A stretch of DNA of 64,000 nucleotides, taken from assembly GCA_963717125.1 (NCBI GenBank), contig CAVQVG010000015.1, positions 558,001-622,000 of the forward strand. The letters run 5' to 3'. The notes beneath the pieces were generated by a model. The model was not told the DNA's origin and made no database searches. It saw only the letters and a program-made list of their open reading frames with translations. This document shows positions 36,716 through 45,765 of the stretch, one piece after another. The translations under genes were made by a program, and so were the position numbers. Within the stretch, counting starts at the first letter, position 1. The number at the start of each line of letters is the position of its first letter. Origin of the DNA: RYN-230 sp963717125. GTDB lineage: Bacteria; Actinomycetota; Actinomycetes; Streptosporangiales; Streptosporangiaceae.

Positions 36716-38560
36716 GTGCTGCCAACCGGGCCGGGCGCCACGATGAGCGACGCGCTGCAGGTGCTGCACCGCGTGTTCGGCTACGACTCGTTCCGCGGTG
36801 CCCAGCAGGACGTCATCGAGCACCTCATCGGCGGCGGTGACGCCCTGGTGCTGATGCCGACCGGCGGCGGCAAGTCGCTGTGCTACCAGATTCCCGCGCT
36901 GGTCCGCCGCGGCACGGGCGTGGTCATCTCACCGCTGATCGCGCTGATGCAGGATCAGGTGGACGCGCTGCGGGCGCTCGGCGTCCGGGCCGGGTTCCTC
37001 AACTCGACCCAGGATCCGGCCCAGCGCCGCCAGGTGGAATCCGACTTCCTCGCGGGCGACCTGGACCTGCTCTACCTGGCGCCGGAACGGCTGCGGGCCG
37101 AGTCCACGCTGCGCCTGCTGGACCGGGGCACGGTGGCGCTGTTCGCCATCGACGAGGCGCACTGCGTCTCCCAGTGGGGCCACGACTTCCGGCCCGACTA
37201 CCTGACGCTGTCCGGGCTGCACGAGCGCTGGCCCGACGTGCCGCGGATCGCGCTGACCGCCACCGCAACCAGCGCCACCCGGACGGAGATCGTGTCCCGG
37301 CTTGGGCTGGCCACGGCCCGCCAGTCCGTGGCCAGCTTCGACCGGCCGAACATCCAGTACCGCATCGAGCCCAAGGCCGAGCCCGCCCGCCAGCTGCTGC
37401 GCCTGATCCAGACCGAGCACCCGGGCGAGGCGGGCATCGTGTACTGCCTCAGCCGCGCGTCGGTCGAGAAGACGGCCGACTTCCTGACCGGCCAGGGGAT
37501 CACCGCGCTGCCGTACCACGCCGGGCTGGACAGCGCCACCCGCGCGGCCCACCAGGCCCGGTTCCTCCGCGAGGACGGGCTGGTCATGGTGGCCACGATC
37601 GCGTTCGGCATGGGCATCGACAAGCCCGACGTGCGGTTCGTGGCGCACCTGGACCTGCCGAAGTCGGTGGAAGGCTACTACCAGGAGACCGGCCGGGCCT
37701 GCCGGGACGGGGCGCCGTCCACCGCCTGGCTGGCCTACGGCCTGCAGGATGTGGTGCAGCAGCGCAAGCTGATCGAGACGTCCGAGGGTGACCTGGCCCA
37801 CCGCCGTCGCCAGTCCGGGCATCTGGACGCCATGCTGGCGCTGTGCGAGACGGTCGAGTGCCGCCGCGCTCAGCTGCTGGCCTACTTCGGCGAGCAGGCC
37901 GCCCCGTGCGGCAACTGCGACACCTGCCTGGTCCCACCGCAGTCCTGGGACGGCACGATCCCGGCGCAGAAGCTGCTGTCCACGGTGTACCGGCTGAAGC
38001 ATGAACGCGACCAGCGCTACGGGGCCGGCCAGGTGATCGACATCCTGCTGGGCCGGAAGACGGCCCGGGTCATCGACAACGACCATGCCTCGCTGACCGT
38101 GTTCGGCGTCGGCACCGAGCTGACCGAGGCGGAGTGGCGCGGGGTGACCCGGCAGCTGCTGGCCCAGGGGCTGCTCGCGGTGAGCGGTGACTACGGCACG
38201 CTGGACCTGACCCGGGGCAGCCAGGAGGTGCTCGGCCGCCGCCGTCAGGTCATGTTGCGCCGGGAGCCGGAGCGGCAGGCCCGCGCCAAGGCCGCCCGGG
38301 CGGCGAAAGCCGCCGCTGCCCCGGTGGCCGAACTGGCCCCGGCGGCCGCGGCGGTGTTCGAGCGGCTCCGGGCCTGGCGGGCGGCCACGGCCAAGGAGCA
38401 GGGCATGCCCGCCTACGTGATCTTCCACGACGCGACCATGCGGCAGATCGCGAGCGCGTCCCCGGCCACCCTGGCCGAACTGGGCACGATCAGCGGCGTG
38501 GGCGAGACCAAGCTGGCCCGGTACGGCCAGCAGGTGCTGGACGTCCTGGCGGACACCTAG
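36716..38560 (+). CDS. recQ: ATP-dependent DNA helicase RecQ
   Basis: A 614-residue RecQ helicase. Motif I is MPTGGGKSLCYQIPAL, motif II DEAHCVSQWGHDFRPDY, motif III ALTATATS, and motifs V-VI include IAFGMGIDKPDVRFVAHLDL and YYQETGRACRDG. A zinc-binding RQC region carries the cysteines of C-x-N-C-D-x-C (PCGNCDTCL). A C-terminal HRDC domain (about 540-610, VFERLRAWRAATAKEQGMPA) is present. It unwinds DNA in recombination and fork repair. Note GRACRDG where most RecQ have GRAGRDG in motif VI. The start may be GTG 36716 or ATG 36743. Confidence 0.93.
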   Translation: MLPTGPGATMSDALQVLHRVFGYDSFRGAQQDVIEHLIGGGDALVLMPTGGGKSLCYQIPALVRRGTGVVISPLIALMQDQVDALRALGVRAGFLNSTQDPAQRRQVESDFLAGDLDLLYLAPERLRAESTLRLLDRGTVALFAIDEAHCVSQWGHDFRPDYLTLSGLHERWPDVPRIALTATATSATRTEIVSRLGLATARQSVASFDRPNIQYRIEPKAEPARQLLRLIQTEHPGEAGIVYCLSRASVEKTADFLTGQGITALPYHAGLDSATRAAHQARFLREDGLVMVATIAFGMGIDKPDVRFVAHLDLPKSVEGYYQETGRACRDGAPSTAWLAYGLQDVVQQRKLIETSEGDLAHRRRQSGHLDAMLALCETVECRRAQLLAYFGEQAAPCGNCDTCLVPPQSWDGTIPAQKLLSTVYRLKHERDQRYGAGQVIDILLGRKTARVIDNDHASLTVFGVGTELTEAEWRGVTRQLLAQGLLAVSGDYGTLDLTRGSQEVLGRRRQVMLRREPERQARAKAARAAKAAAAPVAELAPAAAAVFERLRAWRAATAKEQGMPAYVIFHDATMRQIASASPATLAELGTISGVGETKLARYGQQVLDVLADT

Positions 38561-38568
38561 GAGGCAGC

Positions 38569-39435
38569 ATGCAGATCGGCGTCGTCTTCCCGCAGACCGA
38601 GATCGGCCCGGACGCGGCCGCGGTGCGCAGGTACGCGCAGCGGGCCGAGGAACTCGGCTACCGCCACGTGCTGGCCTACGACCACGTGGTGGGCGCCGAC
38701 CCGGCCGTGCACGAGGGCTGGGACGGCCCGTACGACGTGACGACCACGTTCCACGAGCCGCTGGTGATGTTCGGCTACCTGGCCGCGATCACCACGCTGG
38801 AGCTGGTCACCGGGATCATCATCCTGCCGCAGCGGCAGACCGCGCTGGTGGCCAAGCAGGCCGCCGAGGTGGACCTGCTCTCCGCTGGCCGGTTCCGGCT
38901 GGGCGTCGGGCTGGGCTGGAACCGGGTGGAGTACGAGTCGCTCGGGCAGGACTTCACCACCCGAGGCCGGCGGCTCGAGGAGCAGGTCGGGCTGATGCGC
39001 CGGCTGTGGACCGAGCGGTCGGTCAGCTTCGCCGGCCGGTTCGACCGGGTGACCGGGGCCGGGCTGGCGCCGCTGCCGGTGCAGCGGCCGATCCCGGTCT
39101 GGTTCGGCGGCCAGTCCGAGCGCGCTTACGAGCGGATAGGGCGGCTGGCCGACGGCTGGTTCCCGCAAGTCGGGCCGGGACCGGACCTGGACCGGGCGCG
39201 GGCCGTGGTGGCCACGGCCGCCGCCACGGCGGGCCGCGATCCGGCCCAGCTCGGCATGGAGGGCCGGGTCAGCTGGCGGGGCGGCGTGGCCAAGCTGGCC
39301 GAGCAGGCCCGGCAGTGGCAGGACGCCGGCGCGACGCACCTGGCCGTGAACACCATGGGCGCGGGGCTGGCCAGCCTGGACGACCACCTGGCCGTGCTGG
39401 CCGAGGCGGCCGGGGCGCTGCGGCCGGGGGCCTGA
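38569..39435 (+). CDS. F420-type luciferase-like oxidoreductase (LLM class)
   Basis: A 288-residue TIM-barrel oxidoreductase. Typical features are the first strand MQIGVVFPQTEIGPD, LVTGIIILPQRQTALVAKQA, DLLSAGRFRLGVGLGWNRVE and PIPVWFGGQSERAYERIGRL. In actinomycetes this subfamily uses coenzyme F420 rather than FMN; that is inferred from the family. GGAGG lies 7 bases before the ATG, just after the recQ stop. It overlaps the MBL gene by 1 base (TGATG), so the two likely work together. The substrate is not evident. Confidence 0.87.
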   Translation: MQIGVVFPQTEIGPDAAAVRRYAQRAEELGYRHVLAYDHVVGADPAVHEGWDGPYDVTTTFHEPLVMFGYLAAITTLELVTGIIILPQRQTALVAKQAAEVDLLSAGRFRLGVGLGWNRVEYESLGQDFTTRGRRLEEQVGLMRRLWTERSVSFAGRFDRVTGAGLAPLPVQRPIPVWFGGQSERAYERIGRLADGWFPQVGPGPDLDRARAVVATAAATAGRDPAQLGMEGRVSWRGGVAKLAEQARQWQDAGATHLAVNTMGAGLASLDDHLAVLAEAAGALRPGA

Positions 39436-40517
39436 TGAGCGGCGCGCTGATGCCGGCCTGCCCGGACTGGACCGAGCCCGGGCTGTTCACCGTCGCGCCT
39501 GGCGTGCACCGGATCCCGCTGCCGCTGCCCAATGACGGGCTCCGGGCGGTCAACGTGTACGCCATCGAGAGCGGCGACGACCTGGTGCTGATCGACGCGG
39601 GCTGGGCCCTGGCCGAGACCGGCGGACTGCTCGACGCGGCGCTCGGCCAGCTCGGCCGCGGCCCGGCGGAGATCACCCGCTGCCTGGTCACTCACGTGCA
39701 CCGGGACCACTACACGATGGCGGTCATCCTGCGGCAGCGGTTCGGCACCCGGGTGGCGCTGGGCATCGGCGACCGCCCGTCGCTGACCAGCTCGGTGGAA
39801 CGGGACCGGGCCACCATCACCGGCAACCTGCGGCGGCTGCAGCAGTCCGGGGCCGGGCCGGTGATCCGCGCGCTCAGCGAGATGTTCCGGGACGGCCCCC
39901 GCCGGCAGGTGTGGGAGTTCCCGGACGAGTGGCTCACCGGCCGGACCACGATCGGGCTGGACGGCCGCGACCTGCTCGCGGTGCCCACGCCCGGCCACAC
40001 CCAGGGGCACACCGTGTTCGCGGACCAGGCGGCCGGGATGCTGTTCGCGGGCGACCACGTGCTGCCGCACATCACCCCGTCGGTCGGCTTCGAGCCGGTC
40101 ACCGGCGAGCTGCCGCTGGGCGATTACCTGCGCTCGCTGCGGCTCATGCTCGACTTGCCCGACCTGCGGCTGCTGCCCGCGCACGGCCCGGTCGGCGGCA
40201 GCAGCCACACCAGGGCGCTGGAACTGCTGGCCCACCACGAGGACCGGCTGGACGCCTGCCTGCACCGGGTGGCCGCGGGCGAGCACACCGCCTACGCGGC
40301 CGCGCTGGCCCTGCCGTGGACCCGGCGCGGGCGGCGGTTCGCCGAGCTGGACCCGTTCAACCAGATGCTGGCGGTGCTCGAAACCGGCGTCCACCTGGAC
40401 CTGCTGGCCGCCCAGGGCAGGCTGACCAGGACCGTGACCCCGGACCTGATCAGTTACGCGCTGCCCGTACCGGAGCCACCCAGACCGCAGCCACCCACCC
40501 CCGGCGTGCTAGCGTAG
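39435..40517 (+). CDS. metallo-beta-lactamase fold hydrolase
   Basis: A 360-residue MBL-fold protein. The metal motif is THVHRDHYT (HxHxDH variant: H-V-H-R-D-H) near residue 80; further ligands are H in TPGHTQGH, D in FAGDHVLPH and a late His in LLPAHGPVG. The C-terminal region after 270 is a helical winged extension as in LACTB2-like hydrolases. It probably hydrolyses a thioester or similar bond. It starts with ATG in a one-base overlap with the oxidoreductase stop. The last residues (PTPGVLA) share 11 bp with the beginning of the dispersed element, which may be chance. Confidence 0.85.
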   Translation: MSGALMPACPDWTEPGLFTVAPGVHRIPLPLPNDGLRAVNVYAIESGDDLVLIDAGWALAETGGLLDAALGQLGRGPAEITRCLVTHVHRDHYTMAVILRQRFGTRVALGIGDRPSLTSSVERDRATITGNLRRLQQSGAGPVIRALSEMFRDGPRRQVWEFPDEWLTGRTTIGLDGRDLLAVPTPGHTQGHTVFADQAAGMLFAGDHVLPHITPSVGFEPVTGELPLGDYLRSLRLMLDLPDLRLLPAHGPVGGSSHTRALELLAHHEDRLDACLHRVAAGEHTAYAAALALPWTRRGRRFAELDPFNQMLAVLETGVHLDLLAAQGRLTRTVTPDLISYALPVPEPPRPQPPTPGVLA

Positions 40518-40521
40518 ATAC

Positions 40522-41052
40522 ATGCGCATGCATCTAGAGGGTGGGAATGAGCCCGCGGCGAACCCGCGCGGCGAGGCCATGGTGACCGAGCTGCGCTGGG
40601 TGCACGACATGATCCGGCAGGACCTGGCCGTGATCCGGCAGCTGGCCGCGGACACCGCGGCCGGCGAGCCGGCCGGCGCCATCCGGCGCGGCATCGAGGC
40701 GCTGGCCTCGGCCAGCCCGGTGTGGCAGCTCAAGGTCGGCTGCCTGCGGCACTGCCGGTTCGTGCACTCGCACCACAGCCACGAGTCGTACCTGCTGTTC
40801 CCGGCGCTGCGCCAGGCGAACCCGGCGCTGAACCCGGTGGTGGACAAGCTGCAGGCCGATCATGAACACATAGCCACGCTGCTCGGCGACGTCGAGGCGG
40901 CCACCCAGGAGCTGGCCGAGCCCGGCGCGGCGCGGGACCGGCTCATCGCGGCGCTGGCCGCGCTGAGCACCGACCTGCTGGCCCACCTGGCGTACGAGGA
41001 AGAGGAGATCTCCGGCACGCTGCGCACCTTCACCCGCTGGCCCGGCTGGTGA
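40522..41052 (+). CDS. hemerythrin HHE domain protein
   Basis: A 176-residue four-helix protein with a hemerythrin-like ligand pattern: H in LRWVHDMIRQDL, H and E in HCRFVHSHHSHESYLLFPAL, H in LQADHEHIATLL and H-E in LLAHLAYEEEEIS. These bind a di-iron centre that senses or carries O2, NO or peroxide. It begins only 4 bases after the MBL stop and is followed 7 bases later by a MarR regulator, so it may be part of a redox-responsive transcript. No encapsulin-targeting tail is present (ends RWPGW). Confidence 0.82.
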   Translation: MRMHLEGGNEPAANPRGEAMVTELRWVHDMIRQDLAVIRQLAADTAAGEPAGAIRRGIEALASASPVWQLKVGCLRHCRFVHSHHSHESYLLFPALRQANPALNPVVDKLQADHEHIATLLGDVEAATQELAEPGAARDRLIAALAALSTDLLAHLAYEEEEISGTLRTFTRWPGW

Positions 41053-41059
41053 GCGGCCC

Positions 41060-41566
41060 ATGCCTGACCAGACCATCCCGGACGGCCAGGACTACGCCTG
41101 CGCGCAGGCGTGGACCGCGCTGAGCGCCGCCCACGCCCTCGTCACCGACCAGCTGACGGCCGCGCTGGACCAGGCCTGCGGGCTGAGCATCCACGAATTT
41201 GAAGTGCTGCTCAGGGTGGCGCACGCGGCGGACGGCGGCCTCCGGTTGAGGGCGTTGTGCAATATGGTCCGTCTTACCCAGCCATCGCTCAGCCGGGCGG
41301 TGGCGCGGCTGGAGCGACCGGGCTGGCTGCGCCGGTCCGGCGCGCCCGGCGACGGGCGGGGCGTGCTGGTCAGCATCACCGAGGCCGGCCGCGACGTGCT
41401 GGCCCGGGCCGCCGCCGTGCACGCGGAGACCATCCGCAGCCTGCTGCTCGACCGCCTGACCCCGGAGGAGCAGCAACTGCTCGCCCGGGCGCTGACCCGG
41501 GTCGCAACGGGCGACCCGGCCTCCCGGAAGGAGCCGCCATGGCACAGCCAGCCGCGTTCGGCCTGA
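41060..41566 (+). CDS. MarR family transcriptional regulator
   Basis: A 168-residue winged-helix regulator. The DNA-binding region reads LSIHEFEVLLRVAHAADGGL, LRALCNMVRLTQPSLSRAVA, RLERPGWLRRSGAPGDGRG, the last part being the wing. MarR proteins bind palindromes as dimers and respond to small phenolic or oxidising ligands. It overlaps the following luciferase-like gene by 28 bases, so it probably controls this group of hemerythrin and oxidoreductase genes. The tail after about 150 (SRKEPPWHSQPRSA) is read through the ribosome binding site of the next gene. Confidence 0.85.
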   Translation: MPDQTIPDGQDYACAQAWTALSAAHALVTDQLTAALDQACGLSIHEFEVLLRVAHAADGGLRLRALCNMVRLTQPSLSRAVARLERPGWLRRSGAPGDGRGVLVSITEAGRDVLARAAAVHAETIRSLLLDRLTPEEQQLLARALTRVATGDPASRKEPPWHSQPRSA

Positions 41567-42420
41567 ACGTTGACCCCAACTCTGGCGGCCTGGCCATCGC
41601 CGGGCGGATCGCCGCCGTCGCCGACGAAGCCGGGCTCGAGTACGCCGGCCTCCAGGACCACCCGTACAACGCCGGCTTCGTGGACACGCTGAGCCTGATC
41701 ACCTGGCTGGCCGCGCGGACCAGCCGGGTGCACTTCTTCCCCAACGTGGCCAACCTGCCGCTCCGGCCGCCGGCCATGCTGGCCAAGCAGGCGGCCACCA
41801 TCGACGTGCTGAGCGGCGGGCGGTTCGAGCTCGGCCTGGGCGCCGGCGCGTTCGCCGACGGCATCGCCGGGATGGGCGGTCCGCGGCGCACCCCGGCCCA
41901 GTCGATCGCCGCGCTCAGCGAGGCCATCGACATCATCCGGGCCACCTGGGCGGGCGAGCCGTTCGGCTTCCAGGGCAGCGTCTACTCGGCCCCGGACGTG
42001 CAGCCCGGCCCGCCGCCCGCGCACCCGATCGGGCTGTGGCTGGGCGTGCGCGGGCCGCGGGCGGTGGCGCTGGTCGGCGAGAAGGCCGACGGCTGGTCGG
42101 TGTCCGCGCCCTACGTCCCGCCGGAGCGGCTGGCCGAGCTGAACGGCATCATCGACGACGCCGCCCTGGCGGCGGGCCGCGACCCGGACCAGATCACCCG
42201 GCTGTACAACGTGATGGGACTCATCTCGGACCAGGACGAGGGACCATTCCACGGGCCGCCGCAGCGCTGGGTGGACACGCTGGCCGATCTCTACGAGAAC
42301 CAGCAGATGAACGCGTTCATCTTCTGGCCGTCCGCGGACCGGGAGCGGCAGTCCCGCGTGTTCGCCGAAGAGGTCGTGCCGCTGGCCCGGGAGGTGACAG
42401 GCAGCGCGGACCGCGGCTGA
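41539..42420 (+). CDS. F420-type luciferase-like oxidoreductase (LLM class), second copy
   Basis: A 293-residue TIM-barrel enzyme. AFGLNVDPNSGGLAIAGRIA starts the barrel, with LAKQAATIDVLSGGRFELGL and IGLWLGVRGPRAVALVGEKA later. It belongs to the same broad class as the protein at 38569 but is not a close copy. The start ATG 41539 is supported by GGAAGGAG 5-6 bases upstream, although the frame is open further 5'. It overlaps the MarR gene and is followed 14 bases later by an aldo/keto reductase. Cofactor F420 is inferred from family. Confidence 0.85.
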   Translation: MAQPAAFGLNVDPNSGGLAIAGRIAAVADEAGLEYAGLQDHPYNAGFVDTLSLITWLAARTSRVHFFPNVANLPLRPPAMLAKQAATIDVLSGGRFELGLGAGAFADGIAGMGGPRRTPAQSIAALSEAIDIIRATWAGEPFGFQGSVYSAPDVQPGPPPAHPIGLWLGVRGPRAVALVGEKADGWSVSAPYVPPERLAELNGIIDDAALAAGRDPDQITRLYNVMGLISDQDEGPFHGPPQRWVDTLADLYENQQMNAFIFWPSADRERQSRVFAEEVVPLAREVTGSADRG

Positions 42421-42434
42421 GTAGGGTCGGATCC

Positions 42435-43484
42435 GTGGAATACCGGAATCTGGGCAGATCAGGATTGAAGATTTCCGTGCTCACCATGGGCACGATGACG
42501 TTCGGCGGAACCGGGGATTTCGCCAGCGTGGGGTCGACCGGAGTGGACGAGGCCCGGCGCCAGGTGGACATGTGCCTGGAGGCCGGCGTCAACCTCATCG
42601 ACACCGCCGACGTGTACTCGAACGGGCTGGCCGAGGAGATCCTTGGCGAGGTGCTGGACGGCCGCCGCGACGAGGTGCTGGTGGCCACCAAGGTCCGGAT
42701 GGCCATGGGCGACGGGCCGAACGACGCGGGGCTGTCCCGGCAGCACATCGTCTCCGGCTGCGAGGCCAGCCTGCGCCGGCTGCGCACCGACCACATCGAC
42801 CTGTACCAGGTGCACGAGTGGGACGGCGTGACGCCGCTGGAGGAGACGCTGGCGGCGCTGGACCTGCTGGTCCGCGCGGGCAAGGTGCGCTACGTCGGCT
42901 GTTCCAACTACGCCGGCTGGCAGCTGATGAAGGCGCTCGGCATCGCCAGCCGCGACGGGCTGCCCCGGTTCGTCAGCGAGCAGATCTTCTACTCGCTGCA
43001 GTCCCGGGACGCCGAGTACGAGCTGATCCCGGTGGCCGTTAACCAGGGCCTGGGCGTGCTGGTGTGGAGCCCGCTGTCGGGCGGCCTGCTGTCCGGCAAG
43101 TACCGCCGGGACCAGCGGCCGGGCTCCGGCTCACGGCAGCTCACCGACTGGAACGAGCCGCCGGTATACGACGCGGCCAAGCTGTACGACACGGTGGACG
43201 TGCTGGTCGACATCGCCGGGCAGCACGGCGTGTCGGCGGCCCGGGTCGCGCTGGCCTACCTGCTCGACAAGCCCGCGGTGACGTCGGTGGTGATCGGCGC
43301 GCGGACCAGCGCGCAACTGGCCGACAACCTGGCCGCGGCCGACCTGGAGCTGACTCCGGACGACTTCCGGCGGCTGGAGAAGGTCAGCGCCCCGGTGCTG
43401 CTGTACCCGTACTGGCACCAGGCCAAGACGGCCCGGGACCGGCTGTCCCCGGCCGACCTGACCCTGCTCCGGCCGCATCTGTGA
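42435..43484 (+). CDS. aldo/keto reductase
   Basis: A 349-residue NAD(P)H-dependent reductase with the typical tetrad: Asp and Tyr in NLIDTADVYSNG, Lys in VLVATKVRM, and the His/Glu position in DLYQVHEWDG. The cofactor-binding end is seen in ALAYLLDKPAVTSVVIGART and LADNL. It starts with GTG, written VEYRNLGRSGLKISVLTMGT, a common beginning of the family. Its stop overlaps the DyP peroxidase GTG (GTGA), which places it in the encapsulin-cargo transcript. Reduction of a carbonyl substrate is the family role; the substrate is unknown. Confidence 0.9.
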   Translation: MEYRNLGRSGLKISVLTMGTMTFGGTGDFASVGSTGVDEARRQVDMCLEAGVNLIDTADVYSNGLAEEILGEVLDGRRDEVLVATKVRMAMGDGPNDAGLSRQHIVSGCEASLRRLRTDHIDLYQVHEWDGVTPLEETLAALDLLVRAGKVRYVGCSNYAGWQLMKALGIASRDGLPRFVSEQIFYSLQSRDAEYELIPVAVNQGLGVLVWSPLSGGLLSGKYRRDQRPGSGSRQLTDWNEPPVYDAAKLYDTVDVLVDIAGQHGVSAARVALAYLLDKPAVTSVVIGARTSAQLADNLAAADLELTPDDFRRLEKVSAPVLLYPYWHQAKTARDRLSPADLTLLRPHL

Positions 43485-44587
43485 GCGCCGACGCCGGGGG
43501 CGCCGGGCCGGCCAGCCAGGCGGTGACCATCCCGCAGCCGGTGGCCGCGCCGCTCACCGGGGCGGCCATCTTCCTGATCGTCACCGTTCGGCCGGGCGCG
43601 GAGCAGGTGGTCCGCGACCTGTGCGGCGACCTGGCCGGGCTGCTCCGCTCGGTCGGGTTCCGCGACCTCAGCGGCGGGCTGAGCTGTGTCATGGGCTTCG
43701 GCTCGGACGGGTGGGACCAGGTGCGCGGCGGCACCGGCGTGGGGCGGCCGGCCGGGCTGCACCCGTTCCGGGAGATCCTGGCCGAAGGCCGGCATGCCGT
43801 CTCCACAGGGGGTGACCTGCTGTTCCACATCCGGGCCGCCCGGATGGACCTGTGCTTCGAGCTGGCCGCGCAGATCACCGGACGGCTCGGCGACGCGGTC
43901 AGCCCGGTCGACGAGGTGCACGGCTTCCGCTACTTCGACGAGCGGGATCTGCTCGGCTTCGTCGACGGCACCGAGAACCCGGCCGGCGCCGACGCGGTGG
44001 CGGCCACCATCATCGGCGCCGAGGACCCGGAGTTCGCCGGGGGCAGCTACGTCATCGTCCAGAAGTACGTGCACGACCTGGACAAGTGGAACGCGCTGCC
44101 CGCCGCGGAGCAGGAGAACGCCATCGGCCGCTACAAGCTGTCCAACGTGGAAATGGACGACGACGTCAAGCCGAGCTACGCGCACAACGCGCTGACGTCG
44201 CTGACCGCCGACGACGGCAGCGAAATCCAGATCGTCCGGGACAACATGCCGTTCGGCCGGCCGTCCGAGGGCGAGTACGGCACCTACTTCATCGGGTACG
44301 CGCGGTCGCCGGACCCGATCGAGCAGATGCTGACCAACATGTTCGTCGGCCTGCCGCCGGGCAACTACGACCGGCTGCTCGACGTGAGCACCGCCGTCAC
44401 CGGCGTGCTGTTCTTCGTGCCGTCGGCGGCACTGCTGGAGAGCCTCGGGGACGCCGGCGGGGAGGCCAGCCCCGACGACGGAGACGCCGCCCCCGCGCCC
44501 GGGGACGCCAGCCCAGCGCCCGGGGACGCCGCTCCGCCATCCGGCTCGCTCGGCATCGGCAGCCTGGGCGGGTCCGCGCCAGACTAG
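43481..44587 (+). CDS. DyP-type heme peroxidase with encapsulin-targeting C-terminus
   Basis: A 368-residue dye-decolorising peroxidase. The distal motif GFVDGTENP holds the catalytic Asp; the distal Arg is in IVRDNMPFG and the proximal His probably in DEVHGFRYFD. After residue 320 comes an Ala/Pro/Asp/Ser-rich linker of repeated GDA(S/A)PAP units, then SGSLGIGSLGG near the very end. The sequence S-L-G-I-G-S-L matches the targeting peptide that docks cargo inside encapsulin shells. The encapsulin gene starts 62 bases downstream. It probably works as an enclosed peroxide-consuming enzyme. GTG start in a 4-base overlap with the reductase gene. Confidence 0.93.
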   Translation: MSADAGGAGPASQAVTIPQPVAAPLTGAAIFLIVTVRPGAEQVVRDLCGDLAGLLRSVGFRDLSGGLSCVMGFGSDGWDQVRGGTGVGRPAGLHPFREILAEGRHAVSTGGDLLFHIRAARMDLCFELAAQITGRLGDAVSPVDEVHGFRYFDERDLLGFVDGTENPAGADAVAATIIGAEDPEFAGGSYVIVQKYVHDLDKWNALPAAEQENAIGRYKLSNVEMDDDVKPSYAHNALTSLTADDGSEIQIVRDNMPFGRPSEGEYGTYFIGYARSPDPIEQMLTNMFVGLPPGNYDRLLDVSTAVTGVLFFVPSAALLESLGDAGGEASPDDGDAAPAPGDASPAPGDAAPPSGSLGIGSLGGSAPD

Positions 44588-44649
44588 GCCGGTAGGCTCA
44601 GCAACGTAACTCCGATCACGGTTGCCCGCCTCGACAGGGAAGTCGCAGC

Positions 44650-45453
44650 ATGAACAACCTGCACCGCGAGCTCGCCCCCATATCCAGCGCCGCGTGGGCG
44701 CAGATCGAGGAAGAGGCCGCGCGCACCCTCAAGCGCCACCTGGCCGGGCGCCGCGTGGTGGACGTGAACGGCCCGTCCGGCGACGCCTACTCGGCCGTCG
44801 GCACCGGCCACGTGCAGGAGATCGAGACCCCGCAGCAGGGCATCCTGGCCCGGCAGCGGCAGGTGGCGCCGCTGACCGAGCTCCGGGTGCCGTTCCGGGT
44901 GGACCGGTCGGCCGTGGACGACGTGGACCGGGGCGCCCAGGACTCGGACTGGCAGCCGGTCAAGGACGCCGCCCGGCTGATCGCGTTCGCCGAGGACCGG
45001 GCCATCTTCGAGGGCTACCCGGCGGCGCAGATCCCGGGTATCCGGGCGGTGAGCAGCAACCCGGCCATGACGCTGCCCGCCGACGTGCTCAGCTACCCGG
45101 CGGCCATCGCCGAGGCGCTCCGGCACCTGCGCGAGGCCGGGGTCAACGGGCCGTACTCGGTGCTGCTCAGCGCGGACGCGTACACCGCCGTCAGCGAGAC
45201 TGTGGACCACGGGTACCCGGTGCACGAGCACATCAAGCGGCTGATCACCGGCGAGATCGTCTGGGCGCCGGCCATCGAGGGCGCGTTCGTGCTGACCACC
45301 CGGGGCGGCGACTTCGCACTCTACCTGGGCCAGGACATCTCGATCGGCTACCTGAGCCACGACGCGGCCAGCGTGGAACTGTACCTGCAGGAGTCGATGA
45401 CCGCGCTGGCCTACACCAGCGAGGCGGTCGTCGCGCTGGCCGCTTCGTCCTGA
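44650..45453 (+). CDS. family 1 encapsulin shell protein
   Basis: A 267-residue encapsulin with an HK97-phage-capsid-type fold. The N-terminus MNNLHRELAPISSAAWAQIE is the helix that binds the cargo peptide, followed by EEEAARTLKRHLAGRRVVDV. Other family marks are GILARQRQVAPLTELRVPF, EDRAIFEGYPAAQIPGI and DISIGYLSHDAASVELYLQE. Sixty copies normally build a shell about 24 nm wide. The directly upstream DyP peroxidase has the docking peptide. Whether the hemerythrin or reductase genes nearby are linked to the compartment is open; only DyP has the tag. Confidence 0.95.
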   Translation: MNNLHRELAPISSAAWAQIEEEAARTLKRHLAGRRVVDVNGPSGDAYSAVGTGHVQEIETPQQGILARQRQVAPLTELRVPFRVDRSAVDDVDRGAQDSDWQPVKDAARLIAFAEDRAIFEGYPAAQIPGIRAVSSNPAMTLPADVLSYPAAIAEALRHLREAGVNGPYSVLLSADAYTAVSETVDHGYPVHEHIKRLITGEIVWAPAIEGAFVLTTRGGDFALYLGQDISIGYLSHDAASVELYLQESMTALAYTSEAVVALAASS

Positions 45454-45516
45454 CCTGGGCAGCCCTGGGCAGCTTGCGCGTTTCGCCCGGTTCGTAGCGG
45501 CATCGTTGCTAGCGTT

Positions 45517-45765
45517 GTGAACATGTCTGTGAAGACTTTCAGCATCAGCATGGGCGAGCGGGCCTACCGGCAGGCCCGCGCCGAGGCTGACCGCGCCGGG
45601 CTGAGCATGTCAGCGTGGATGACCCGGGCCGCCCGGGAGAAGATCCAGCGCGACGCGGCCAGCGCCATCGCCGAGGCTGACCGGATCACGGGGCACGACT
45701 GGGCCGACTGGACCGAGGCCAACGTGCACGACTTCCCACCAGGGGCTGGTAAGGGCGCCGCGTGA
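45517..45765 (+). CDS. antitoxin of a MazF-like toxin-antitoxin pair
   Basis: An 82-residue protein with an RHH-like N-terminus (VKTFSISMGERAYRQARAEA, DRAGLSMSAWMTRAAREKIQ) and a C-terminal tail with acidic and aromatic residues (HDWADWTEANVHDFPPGAG) suited to wrapping a toxin. It overlaps the following MazF-like gene by 4 bases. GTG 45517 and ATG 45523 are both possible, and no ribosome binding site is visible, which fits a leaderless message. Confidence 0.75.
   Translation: MNMSVKTFSISMGERAYRQARAEADRAGLSMSAWMTRAAREKIQRDAASAIAEADRITGHDWADWTEANVHDFPPGAGKGAA

Noticed and set aside
40503..40513. Possible third, truncated copy of the dispersed element at the end of the MBL gene (GGCGTGCTAGC shared with copy A)
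   Set aside because: Only 11 bases match and neither the hairpin nor the later part of the element is present, so chance is a fair explanation.
40522..41052. Hemerythrin protein as a second encapsulin cargo
   Set aside because: It ends in RWPGW without the docking tag and is separated from the shell gene by four other genes.
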